Positions 1 through 5,595 of a stretch of DNA of 64,000 bases are shown here, in pieces; within the stretch, counting starts at the first letter, position 1; each line of letters begins with the position of its first letter. The notes beneath the pieces are model-generated. The model did no database searches. It worked only from the letters and a program-made list of their open reading frames with translations, and was not told where the DNA came from. Position numbers and translations under genes: made by a program. This stretch comes from a virus: positions 1 through 64,000 of IMG/VR virus record IMGVR_UViG_3300027788_000008. The stretch is one strand, 5' to 3'.

Positions 1-165
1 GTCTGCGCCAAACCGACAGACGTCTTTATATGCAACGCAAACTTCGACAACATCGAAGAGTATTATCCTTGGCCAATAGAAGTCCGTGACTCTTTCACGA
101 CCATCCAGAAAGAACGTGGTTGTCTGTCCAAGCACAACTACAACGAGAATTATAGGATACTATGA
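1..165 (+). CDS. 3' end of an unidentified gene (cut by window start)
   Basis: An open frame runs from the first base to a TGA at 163-165 and gives the last 54 residues of a protein whose start lies outside the window. The residues seen include VFICNANFDN and a Tyr/Asn-rich end, without a motif I recognise. The stop overlaps the ATG of the next gene by 3 bases (ATGA), so the two are translationally coupled. The two genes that follow look like glycan-related enzymes, so this may belong to the same cassette, but nothing in the 54 residues proves it. Confidence 0.7.
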   Translation, partial: VCAKPTDVFICNANFDNIEEYYPWPIEVRDSFTTIQKERGCLSKHNYNENYRIL

Positions 166-815
166 ACGGATGCTTTGTAACAGGATGTGACAAGAATACC
201 GAATGGCAGATGCCTTGGTTTTTGGATAATTATAACAAGCACTGCGACCTCCCATTATTCATATCAGACTTCGGTATGACTCAAGGTATGCTCGAGAAAG
301 TTTCTGGTTCTGCTCATCGCATTATAACATGTTCCTCGAACGGTTGGTTCTCGAAGATAGAAGCGATGTTGGAGGCATCACACCAAGAGTTTAATAGAGT
401 CTGCTGGATAGACACCGACTGTCAAGTCATGGCAGACCCCAAATCAATATTCAACTATGTTGTTCATAATAAACTGACGATGGTCAAAGATCACCCTTGG
501 AGTTTGCGAAGACCGCAAGAAGGAGACTGGCATAATACTGGTGTTGTTGCGTTCGAAGGAAGACCACCTGTTCTTCGTATGTGGTTAACTGAATCGCAGA
601 ATCAGTTTAGGTATCGCGGCGACCAAGAATCGATGCATGGACTTATAGATGGCGACCCTATTCGTAAGATGATGCTGATAGCAGATGCTCCCCACAGGTT
701 TAATGTTCTTAGAATAGACCATATAGATAAAAATGTTCCGAAAAATCCAGTGATACTGCATTGGACTGGTGAGAAAGGCAATGATGAAATTAGGAGGCAG
801 ATGAAAATAGTATGA
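162..815 (+). CDS. putative glycosyltransferase with DxD motif
   Basis: The 217-residue protein starts with a short beta-strand-like stretch (GCFVTGCDKN). It carries VCWIDTDCQVM with D84-T85-D86, the DxD signature used by GT-A fold glycosyltransferases to hold a metal and a nucleotide sugar, and ends with VILHWTGEKG, typical of GT8-like enzymes. The expected role is transfer of a sugar to a phage or host surface component; donor and acceptor cannot be told. It overlaps both neighbours by 4 bases, so it sits in a tightly coupled operon. A second DxD protein lies at 43292-44050. Seen: motif and layout. Inferred: function. Confidence 0.6.
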   Translation: MNGCFVTGCDKNTEWQMPWFLDNYNKHCDLPLFISDFGMTQGMLEKVSGSAHRIITCSSNGWFSKIEAMLEASHQEFNRVCWIDTDCQVMADPKSIFNYVVHNKLTMVKDHPWSLRRPQEGDWHNTGVVAFEGRPPVLRMWLTESQNQFRYRGDQESMHGLIDGDPIRKMMLIADAPHRFNVLRIDHIDKNVPKNPVILHWTGEKGNDEIRRQMKIV

Positions 816-1435
816 AGAAGGTCCACATACTAGGAAACGGGGACATGTGTGAGATGATGCCAGAGTCCACTAGGTTCAAACGAGAAGGAAAGTTGATTGT
901 ATGCAACAAACCACCATTTGAAGTCGGCGACGTCTACGCCACCTGTATAGTCGACTTCAAAATGTGCGCCGCACTTTTCGAAAGATCTATCGTTCTTGAC
1001 GAATACTCTTGGATCTGCGGCACCCGTCCCAAAATGTTCATGGAATCGAATCCCTCTTTTAGTATGAAGCACTCATCGCATATTCGCGAATTCTACACCA
1101 CAATTCCTTCTTATGCAGGAAAAGGCAATCAAGGCGCAACAAACCTCAACTGTGGCCATCTCGCAACTCATTATGCGGCCACCCGACACAAACCCGATGA
1201 GATCCACATGTACGGTTTCGACTCGATCTTCGACCACAACATGAGATCCTATACGGACATTGTTCTAAACAGCGACCGCACCGACATCAATAATTATCGC
1301 CTTCTCGATATCTGGCGTCCCATTTGGAACGGCATTTTCAATGAGTTTAAAGACATCAAATTCGTCCTATATCACAAGCACCCCAACACCAAAATACCCA
1401 CACCCTCCAATGTGGAATTCGTCACCTCAACGTAA
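812..1435 (+). CDS. conserved phage protein, possibly glycan-related (DUF115/GT42-like)
   Basis: The 207-residue protein opens with a nucleotide-binding-like strand-loop (VHILGNGDMCEMMP). It continues with GNQGATNLNCGHLATHYAA and IHMYGFDSIFDHN, a pattern I associate with the DUF115/MptE-like and sialyltransferase-like proteins in marine phages and surface-polysaccharide loci. The start overlaps the upstream glycosyltransferase stop (ATGA), which supports a shared role in glycan modification. No catalytic residues can be named with confidence. The alternative is a phage hypothetical with a Rossmann-like fold. Its stop codon TAA at 1433-1435 is the first part of a duplicated promoter-leader cassette. 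Confidence 0.5.
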   Translation: MKKVHILGNGDMCEMMPESTRFKREGKLIVCNKPPFEVGDVYATCIVDFKMCAALFERSIVLDEYSWICGTRPKMFMESNPSFSMKHSSHIREFYTTIPSYAGKGNQGATNLNCGHLATHYAATRHKPDEIHMYGFDSIFDHNMRSYTDIVLNSDRTDINNYRLLDIWRPIWNGIFNEFKDIKFVLYHKHPNTKIPTPSNVEFVTST

Positions 1436-1524
1436 GTTGTTGATTCTATTCAGTTTTTCAGACTTTGTCTTTGTACCCTCATCGCGCTATAATGGTTGCA
1501 GTTGAGAGAGAAACCAAGAGGAAG
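1433..1524 (+). repeat. promoter-leader cassette, copy 1
   Basis: This segment is nearly identical to 1746-1838. Both copies begin at the TAA stop of the preceding gene and include GTTGTTGATTCTATTCA, the -35 and -10 boxes, the untranslated leader with GTTGAGAGAGAAACCA and the AGGAAG ribosome site. They differ by a few substitutions and one inserted base. The unit looks like a complete expression cassette copied in front of two successive small genes. Confidence 0.85.
1465..1493 (+). promoter_or_regulatory. sigma70-like early promoter
   Basis: TTGTCT at 1465-1470, a 17-base spacer and a perfect TATAAT at 1488-1493, followed by a short leader and an AGGAAG ribosome site before the ATG at 1530. 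Spacing and -10 box fit the host housekeeping sigma consensus, so this is probably an early phage promoter. Confidence 0.75.
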
Positions 1525-1529
1525 TGAGT

Positions 1530-1748
1530 ATGAAAAACGAAGTCACAGCATATGGTATCCTAAAAGCACTTGGCGAGTCCAACTCGTCTTTGAATGCACA
1601 TGCTATCGCAGTGTTAGCGAACATCGATACTACCAGCGAGAACCTCCAGAAGATCAAAGACGAATTGTATGATTTCGCTGATCTGGGATTCGTGGCGGTC
1701 AATACTGCCCGCAATCGTAACCAACCTTGGTTCAGGGTTGTTGTCTAA
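1530..1748 (+). CDS. small early protein, unknown function
   Basis: A 72-residue protein starting MKNEVTAYGILKAL. I chose the ATG at 1530 over the in-frame GTG at 1524 because the GAGGAAG ribosome site at 1518-1524 would overlap the GTG but is well spaced from the ATG. The sequence suggests a small mostly helical fold resembling a winged helix: a helix around LNAHAIAVLANI, a second helix TSENLQKIKDELYDFADLG, then a strand FVAVNTARN and an end PWFRVVV. A DNA-binding or transcription-modulating role is therefore possible, but this is inference from pattern only. It is the sole gene between the two copies of the promoter cassette. Confidence 0.65.
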   Translation: MKNEVTAYGILKALGESNSSLNAHAIAVLANIDTTSENLQKIKDELYDFADLGFVAVNTARNRNQPWFRVVV

Positions 1749-1838
1749 GTTGTTGATTCTATTCACTTTTTTAGACTTTGCCTTTGTGCCACCATCGCGG
1801 TATAATGGTTGCAAGTTGAGAGAGAAACCAAAAGGAAG
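1746..1838 (+). repeat. promoter-leader cassette, copy 2
   Basis: Second copy of the 1433-1524 unit, 313 bases downstream, again starting with the TAA of the preceding gene and ending in the AGGAAG ribosome site. It differs by scattered substitutions, mostly in the spacer, and one extra A in the leader. Close identity outside coding sequence points to a recent duplication or to shared regulatory function. Confidence 0.85.
1778..1806 (+). promoter_or_regulatory. sigma70-like early promoter (second copy)
   Basis: TTGCCT at 1778-1783, a 17-base spacer and TATAAT at 1801-1806, in the same arrangement as the promoter 313 bases upstream. It precedes the coiled-coil gene at 1844 and could drive the run of small genes up to 2560. 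Confidence 0.75.
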
Positions 1839-1843
1839 AGATT

Positions 1844-2098
1844 ATGTCAGTAGCAGATAAAATGAGTCAAGCGTATGTCCTCGGTGCCGATGATCAAAAG
1901 AGAGCACTGGCGAAACAGATCAACGCGCAAGAAGATACAGTCAAGCAGCAGCGTCAAGAACTCGAAGCACTGCGCGAACTTTGCGATGACCAAGCACGTA
2001 TCATCCAGTCTATGCAGAAGCAGGCACAAAGGAAACTCGAAAGCAAGTTTGCCGAAGACGAGTCAGACGTTGAACAACTTTCAAAGCAAGGGAGATAG
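1844..2098 (+). CDS. small coiled-coil protein, unknown function
   Basis: An 84-residue protein. From about residue 20 to 65 it is a nearly continuous charged amphipathic helix (KQINAQEDTVKQQRQELEA and following), the pattern of a coiled coil, with an acidic C-terminal end (AEDESDVEQ). It follows promoter copy 2, with the AGGAAG ribosome site at 1834 spaced 4-5 bases before the ATG. The next gene begins 3 bases after its stop. No family is recognised; a protein-protein interaction role is likely from the coil alone. Confidence 0.65.
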   Translation: MSVADKMSQAYVLGADDQKRALAKQINAQEDTVKQQRQELEALRELCDDQARIIQSMQKQAQRKLESKFAEDESDVEQLSKQGR

Positions 2099-2101
2099 AA
2101 A

Positions 2102-2350
2102 ATGAACAGTGTATTTGTTATAGAACAAAATGTTGATTATGAAGGTGATACGCTTCGATCCATACACGCCACACGCGAGGGTGCGTTGAGTGAACTGAAT
2201 CGCAGGCATGCCGAGGCGACTGAGTTGGGCGAGGAATATCTTGGAGAGATGCAACTCGAAACGGACAATGTCAACATGTGTATAAAGAGTGCATACTTCC
2301 GCTTTCGCGATGGCGGTTTCTATATGTCAGAGCAAACACTGGAGGCATAG
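2102..2350 (+). CDS. small early protein, unknown function
   Basis: An 82-residue protein beginning MNSVFVIEQNVDYEG. The order is a strand, a helix-like acidic and Ala-rich middle (EGALSELNRRHAEATELGEEY), then strand-like segments CIKSAYFRFRDGGFYM. The layout resembles the small alpha/beta proteins common in early regions of T4-like phages, none with known function to me. It starts 3 bases after the previous stop with GGAGAT as ribosome site and ends 3 bases before the next gene, so it is part of an operon from the promoter at 1778-1806. Confidence 0.65.
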   Translation: MNSVFVIEQNVDYEGDTLRSIHATREGALSELNRRHAEATELGEEYLGEMQLETDNVNMCIKSAYFRFRDGGFYMSEQTLEA

Positions 2351-2353
2351 ACC

Positions 2354-2560
2354 ATGAGAGATAAGATATATTTTGTCGACAGTCCCGATGACAGTCTTTG
2401 GTTCGGTTCATTCCAAGAGGCGAAAGATGAGTTTGTCTACAACCACATAGAAGTCTCTCACACTGAGAGCGTAGAGATAGAGTGGACTGATGAAGACACT
2501 GCCAAATTTGTCTCGAGCGTCGGAGAGTATCGTCTCTGGAGCAAGAAGGTTGTTGGTTGA
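2354..2560 (+). CDS. small acidic early protein, unknown function
   Basis: A 68-residue protein, MRDKIYFVDSPDDSLWFG and onward, rich in Asp/Glu with several aromatics. It resembles its upstream neighbour in size and alternating strand-helix pattern but shows no clear sequence repeat. The last codons overlap the -35 box of the next promoter (TTGACA at 2557-2562). It lies third in the run of small genes behind promoter copy 2. I recognise no family. Confidence 0.6.
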   Translation: MRDKIYFVDSPDDSLWFGSFQEAKDEFVYNHIEVSHTESVEIEWTDEDTAKFVSSVGEYRLWSKKVVG

Positions 2561-2585
2561 CATATCAATCCGTTTGAACGATAAT
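2557..2585 (+). promoter_or_regulatory. sigma70-like early promoter
   Basis: Perfect TTGACA at 2557-2562, 17-base spacer, GATAAT at 2580-2585. The TTGACA with its surrounding TATCAATC resembles the promoters before 4171 and gp32. It precedes the small gene at 2609 and probably drives the genes through gp33. Confidence 0.8.
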
Positions 2586-2608
2586 AGAGTCCATACTCGA
2601 GGAGTTAC

Positions 2609-2767
2609 ATGGCAATTGAAGTAATACTGATCACTTATGAGGGACAAGAAGAGTCTCCGTACAAAAGGCAAGCATCATCATACTCTGCTGCAATGGAGAT
2701 GATCGAGAAACTCGAGCAGGAGTATCCTGACCGTAAATGGAATATTGAAACGAAGGACGTATCATGA
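2609..2767 (+). CDS. 52-residue early protein, unknown function
   Basis: A short gene, MAIEVILITYEGQEESPYKR and onward, with GAGGAG at 2599-2604 as ribosome site and a TGA that overlaps the next ATG by 4 bases. The order strand, short helix (SAAMEMIEKLEQEYP), strand (KWNIETKDVS) looks like a small alpha/beta fold. Translational coupling and the promoter directly upstream support it being real. No family is recognised. Confidence 0.65.
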   Translation: MAIEVILITYEGQEESPYKRQASSYSAAMEMIEKLEQEYPDRKWNIETKDVS

Positions 2768-3036
2768 AGAAGAAGCAAATACCAACCAAAGAAGTTGTTA
2801 TTAGACATATGAAAGGAGGAGTTGTTGCATTCAAATTCACCAAGGCAGACGGCGAGTTGCGCGAAATGAAAGGCACCCTCCAAAGTGCACTCATTGACGA
2901 ACTTTCACACAAAGAGACATCGCCCAATCCACGAACGAACCCAGAAGACCTTGTTGTTTGTTGGGATGTGGAGAAAAAAAGTTGGCGTTCATTCAAACTC
3001 AGCACCCTTGTGGAATATTCTGGATTAACTGGATGA
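2764..3036 (+). CDS. SH3-like beta-barrel protein (DUF2693 type)
   Basis: A 90-residue protein. It has the pattern VVAFKFTKADGELREMKGTL followed, after a variable middle, by VVCWDVEKKSWRSFKLSTLV. This matches the small phage family annotated as SH3 beta-barrel fold or DUF2693, which is frequent in T4-like marine phages and some Bacteroidetes. Its role is unknown; the fold is common in nucleic-acid or peptide binding. It overlaps the genes on both sides by 4 bases. The fold assignment comes from the conserved G-T and C-W-D-x-x-K-x-x-W-R positions; the function is not known. Confidence 0.65.
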   Translation: MKKKQIPTKEVVIRHMKGGVVAFKFTKADGELREMKGTLQSALIDELSHKETSPNPRTNPEDLVVCWDVEKKSWRSFKLSTLVEYSGLTG

Positions 3037-3602
3037 GTGACTTCGAACACCTGCTGACCCCAGCACAAAAACGCGCAACCAAAAAAGAGCAGAAGCGTCT
3101 TTCCATGATGGAAGAGATGGGTATTGCTCCAAGAAGACCTATAAAGCGCAAGCGCAAACCGATGTCCCCCGAGCAGAAAGAAGCAGCAGTCGAAAGACTG
3201 GCAGCAGCACGCGAGAAGAAGAACGCTGGCAAAGCACCAAATTGCCACCCTGACGTTGCTGCTCTCGATGACGCACATCCGCTGAGTTATAATAACACCA
3301 AGGTGATACTCAAAGACTGGCGAGAGAAATTGCGAGCAATGCGCGACCAGAAAGATTCTAAAGATACAAACGCTCGGCGTGAGTATCAAGTCGCCGAGGC
3401 ATATGTCAAGAACCTCGCTATATACATCAAGGACGGAATCTACCTTGACCACAAATATGGTGCAAACAGAGAAGGGACTATGAATACCATTTGCTTGGTC
3501 CCCGCTTACAACCCAGATGGTTCTGTCAAAAGGACTCTCGGTATGTATTATCCAGACCTTGATGCAACATGGACAGAAGAATTTGCTAAAGAATATCAAT
3601 AG
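3033..3602 (+). CDS. conserved phage protein, basic N-terminus, unknown function
   Basis: A 189-residue protein starting MSDFEHLLTPAQKR at an ATG inside a longer open frame; this start gives the usual 4-base overlap with the upstream stop. Residues 10-70 are strongly basic and helical (RKEQ-type and PIKRKRKPMSP), suggesting nucleic-acid contact. The C-terminal half is a mixed fold (LSYNNTKVILKDWREKLRA, and YLDHKYGANREGTM near residue 145). I have seen related hypotheticals in T4-like marine phages upstream of gp33/gp32, but no function is known to me. A regulatory or DNA-binding role is only an inference. Confidence 0.65.
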   Translation: MSDFEHLLTPAQKRATKKEQKRLSMMEEMGIAPRRPIKRKRKPMSPEQKEAAVERLAAAREKKNAGKAPNCHPDVAALDDAHPLSYNNTKVILKDWREKLRAMRDQKDSKDTNARREYQVAEAYVKNLAIYIKDGIYLDHKYGANREGTMNTICLVPAYNPDGSVKRTLGMYYPDLDATWTEEFAKEYQ

Positions 3603-3610
3603 GAGTTATT

Positions 3611-3832
3611 ATGGAAAATGAAGAAAACACGTTGGTGGGATTAACCCGACCAACGTTTAACAGTGTAGTCGATTACCTTATGTCAAAACCATATGGTGAA
3701 GTCTCTACACTGATGCAAGAACTACAACAAGACTCGAAGGTAATTACAGTCAGTCCCACGCAAGAAGTAGAACCCGAGCAGACTTCATTTGAGTCAAACA
3801 AAGGTGGCGGTGAGGAGAGCGCAGATGAATGA
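3611..3832 (+). CDS. small acidic protein upstream of gp33
   Basis: A 73-residue protein with an ordered N-terminal half (GLTRPTFNSVVDYLMSKPYG) and an acidic, low-complexity C-terminal half (EPEQTSFESNKGGGEES). The ribosome site is AGGAG at 3601-3605. Its end overlaps the start of gp33 by 8 bases, so the two are probably translated together. No family is recognised. Confidence 0.6.
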   Translation: MENEENTLVGLTRPTFNSVVDYLMSKPYGEVSTLMQELQQDSKVITVSPTQEVEPEQTSFESNKGGGEESADE

Positions 3833-4070
3833 GGAAGTTAATCCCAACCTCGAATTCTTGACCAAGTCCAAGTTCAGCAAGATTGTTGAACAGACGGTAC
3901 AAGAAATGAGGATGACATACATTGACGCGGTGATTTATTGCTGTGAGAAGAATAAGATAGAAGTCGAAGACTCACGTAAGTATGTGTCGACTGTCATCAA
4001 GGCAAAGTTGGAAGCAGAAGCAATGAGTCTAAACTTTCTCGCGAAGTCAGCAGAGTTACCATTTGATTGA
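3825..4070 (+). CDS. 33: late transcription co-activator gp33-like
   Basis: An 81-residue protein. The central stretch MTYIDAVIYCCEKNKIEVED and the end KLEAEAMSLNFLAKS match the short gp33 proteins of marine T4-like phages, which tether the host RNA polymerase to the sliding clamp for late transcription together with gp55. In T4, genes 33, 59 and 32 are adjacent, and here gp32 follows after one small gene, which supports the call. I chose the ATG at 3825 because GAGGAGAG at 3812-3819 is a strong ribosome site. It is shorter than T4 gp33 (112 residues). The main alternative is a small unknown helical protein. Confidence 0.65.
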   Translation: MNEEVNPNLEFLTKSKFSKIVEQTVQEMRMTYIDAVIYCCEKNKIEVEDSRKYVSTVIKAKLEAEAMSLNFLAKSAELPFD

Positions 4071-4080
4071 TAATCATCTG

Positions 4081-4108
4081 TTGACATCTCATCTTGGATG
4101 CTTATAAT
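4081..4108 (+). promoter_or_regulatory. sigma70-like promoter
   Basis: TTGACA at 4081-4086, 16-base spacer, TATAAT at 4103-4108. The flank AATCATC-GTTGACATCTCA is shared almost exactly with the gp32 promoter 331 bases downstream. Confidence 0.85.
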
Positions 4109-4113
4109 AGAAT

Positions 4114-4143
4114 GTCTGGTTGAGGAAACAATCAGGCATTTTT
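4114..4143 (+). terminator. hairpin plus T-tract in a 5' leader (attenuator-like)
   Basis: A 9-bp stem with two wobble pairs, GTCTGGTTG (4114-4122) against CAATCAGGC (4129-4137), has a 6-base loop AGGAAA and is followed by TTTTT at 4139-4143. It lies immediately downstream of the -10 box at 4103-4108, so it would form at the very 5' end of the transcript. It could terminate read-through from the gp33 operon, attenuate the new transcript or protect its 5' end. A (CA)n run follows at about 4146-4157. Confidence 0.6.
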
Positions 4144-4170
4144 AACACACACACACATAAGGAGACATTT

Positions 4171-4401
4171 ATGTCTAGCAACAAAACTCCATTCGAACTC
4201 AGGTTCGACATCTTCAACGAAGCAAAAAGTATACTCAGTGAGCAATACTACAGTGAAAGAGAAGATGCACTTTCTCGTCACCAGATTGAGACAGAAGCGG
4301 GAAACAAACCAGAATTTCCAGAACTACCATCATACCCATCCTTTTATGCGATCAGGGATATGGCAGCGCGTATAAACAATTTCGTGTCTGATGGCAAATA
4401 A
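4171..4401 (+). CDS. small conserved protein between gp33 and gp32
   Basis: A 76-residue protein, MSSNKTPFELRFDIFNEAK and onward. This start follows AAGGAG at 4158-4163 and matches the way related small phage proteins begin (xxTPxELRxxxxxxA); the longer frame from 4120 runs through the leader hairpin and is rejected. The helix ILSEQYYSEREDALSRH and the end FYAIRDMAARINNFVSDGK resemble short hypotheticals of T4-like marine phages. It stands where T4 carries gene 59 (helicase loader) but is far too short and shows no similarity to it. It has its own promoter. Confidence 0.65.
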   Translation: MSSNKTPFELRFDIFNEAKSILSEQYYSEREDALSRHQIETEAGNKPEFPELPSYPSFYAIRDMAARINNFVSDGK

Positions 4402-4411
4402 TAATCATCCG

Positions 4412-4440
4412 TTGACATCTCAATCCCGTTCGGTTATTAT
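4412..4440 (+). promoter_or_regulatory. sigma70-like promoter of gp32
   Basis: TTGACA at 4412-4417, 17-base spacer, TATTAT at 4435-4440. The predicted transcript start is about 4447, the first base of the leader hairpin pair. Confidence 0.8.
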
Positions 4441-4446
4441 AGATAC

Positions 4447-4490
4447 TCTTGGCGAATACTGCCAAGAACGCATGACGAATACTGTCAGGC
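4447..4490 (+). ncRNA. tandem hairpins in the gp32 mRNA leader (candidate autoregulatory element)
   Basis: Hairpin 1 is a perfect 7-bp stem TCTTGGC (4447-4453)/GCCAAGA (4461-4467) closing the loop GAATACT (4454-4460). Hairpin 2 has stem TGAC (4473-4476)/GTCA (4484-4487), extended across one A-G mismatch by GC/GC, with the identical loop GAATACT (4477-4483). The loops are identical while the stems differ and still pair, which suggests selection on loop sequence plus structure. They lie 23 bases apart at the predicted 5' end of the gp32 mRNA. In T4, gp32 represses its own translation through a folded leader element; a similar role is inferred here. Confidence 0.65.
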
Positions 4491-4527
4491 AAACACAAAC
4501 TATACTTCAGTTATATAAGGATCCAAT

Positions 4528-5442
4528 ATGGATATTAGTAAATTAAAATCTCGTCGTTATGACATTAACAAACTCGTTTCTGCTGCGCAAGAGGCAGGTG
4601 GTGGTGATAAAACCGACCGAAAAGACAACCCCGACATCTGGAAACCAACTGTAGACAAAGCGCAGAATGGTTACGCTGTCATTCGATTCCTCCCTTCCGA
4701 AAGTGAAGTCCCTTGGGTACGCTATTGGGACCACGGATTCAAAGGTCCAACTGGTAAGTGGTACATCGAGAAGTCCCTGACTTCACTCGGCAACCAAGAC
4801 CCACTGGGCGAGTATAATACCAAACTTTGGAACTCTGGTGACGAAGACGATCGCAAAACCGTTCGCCTTCAGAAACGTCGACTCCACTATGTTTGCAACA
4901 TCCTTGTGGTATCAGACCCATCTGCTCCTGAGAATGAAGGCAAAGTCTTCATGTATCAGTTCGGCAAAAAGATCTTCGATAAGATCCAAGAGATGATGAA
5001 CCCTCAGTTTCCTGGAGAAACTCCTGTAGACCCGTTTGATCTTTGGACTGGAGCAGACTTCCAGTTGAAGATTCGTCAGGTTGAAGGTTATCGCAACTAT
5101 GATCGTTCTGAGTTTAAAGCACCAAGTGAATGTTGCAATGGTAACGAAACTGAATTACAAACTGTATGTAATGGTCTGCATGACATTAACCAGTTTGTTG
5201 ATCCAGCAAACTATAAGTCGTATGACGCACTACAAACTAAACTGTTTGAGGTACTGGGTCAGACCGCACCAAGCACTGTCAAAGGTGACGTTGCTATCGA
5301 CACAGTAGCAGAGGCACCTTCCGCCCCCACTGCTCGTGAACCAGAAGTTGCTGTGAGTGCTGCTGCAACTGCTGAAGAAGCAGGCGACGGTGGTGATGAG
5401 GATGCATTCTCATACTTCCAGAAGTTGGCCAACGCTGACTAA
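4528..5442 (+). CDS. 32: single-stranded DNA-binding protein gp32
   Basis: A 304-residue protein (T4: 301) that coats single-stranded DNA in replication, recombination and repair. It has the N-terminal basic cooperativity segment (LKSRRYDINKL, residues 6-16), the core motifs GYAVIRFLPSESE, HGFKGPTGKWYIE and VVSDPSAPENEGKVFMYQFG, then FDLWTGADFQLKIRQVEGY, and an acidic C-terminal tail (EEAGDGGDEDAF) that recruits partner proteins in T4. The histidine of the T4 zinc site is kept in HGFK, but the three zinc cysteines are absent (IEKSLTS and DPLGEYN replace the Cys-bearing T4 segments), so the zinc site is probably lost. AAGGAT at 4516-4521 is the ribosome site; the leader carries two hairpins. 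Confidence 0.97.
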   Translation: MDISKLKSRRYDINKLVSAAQEAGGGDKTDRKDNPDIWKPTVDKAQNGYAVIRFLPSESEVPWVRYWDHGFKGPTGKWYIEKSLTSLGNQDPLGEYNTKLWNSGDEDDRKTVRLQKRRLHYVCNILVVSDPSAPENEGKVFMYQFGKKIFDKIQEMMNPQFPGETPVDPFDLWTGADFQLKIRQVEGYRNYDRSEFKAPSECCNGNETELQTVCNGLHDINQFVDPANYKSYDALQTKLFEVLGQTAPSTVKGDVAIDTVAEAPSAPTAREPEVAVSAAATAEEAGDGGDEDAFSYFQKLANAD

Positions 5443-5463
5443 CATTTAAATCTGTTCAACTAT

Positions 5464-5482
5464 GGCACCCTTCGGGGTGTCC
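5464..5482 (+). terminator. UUCG hairpin after gp32, no U-tract
   Basis: GGCACCC (5464-5470), loop TTCG, GGGTGTC (5475-5481): a C(UUCG)G hairpin, an exceptionally stable type, 22 bases past the gp32 stop. No T-run follows, so it may be a 3'-end stabiliser rather than an intrinsic terminator. A weaker hairpin GGCGGT/CACCGTC follows at about 5487-5503. Confidence 0.5.
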
Positions 5483-5533
5483 TATCGGCGGTATTATCAC
5501 CGTCATTAAACCAAAAATTTGGAATAGACAAGA

Positions 5534-5541
5534 CATAAATA
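5534..5541 (+). promoter_or_regulatory. late-promoter-like box before the porin gene
   Basis: CATAAATA differs by one base from the T4 late box TATAAATA and sits 54 bases before the ATG at 5596. A short dyad CCAGAT-A-ATCTGG at 5550-5562 lies between the box and the gene. No TTGACA-type promoter is seen here, so this is the best candidate. Confidence 0.45.
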
Positions 5542-5595
5542 AATTGTGTCCAGATAATCTGGATTTTTGAATCATTTAATACATAAGGAATTATT

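Noticed and set aside
2631-3599. A 322-codon open frame on the minus strand
   Set aside because: It lies opposite four + strand genes that have ribosome sites, coupled starts and recognisable family patterns (SH3-like). The translated minus frame is Cys/Phe/Ser-rich without recognisable motifs.
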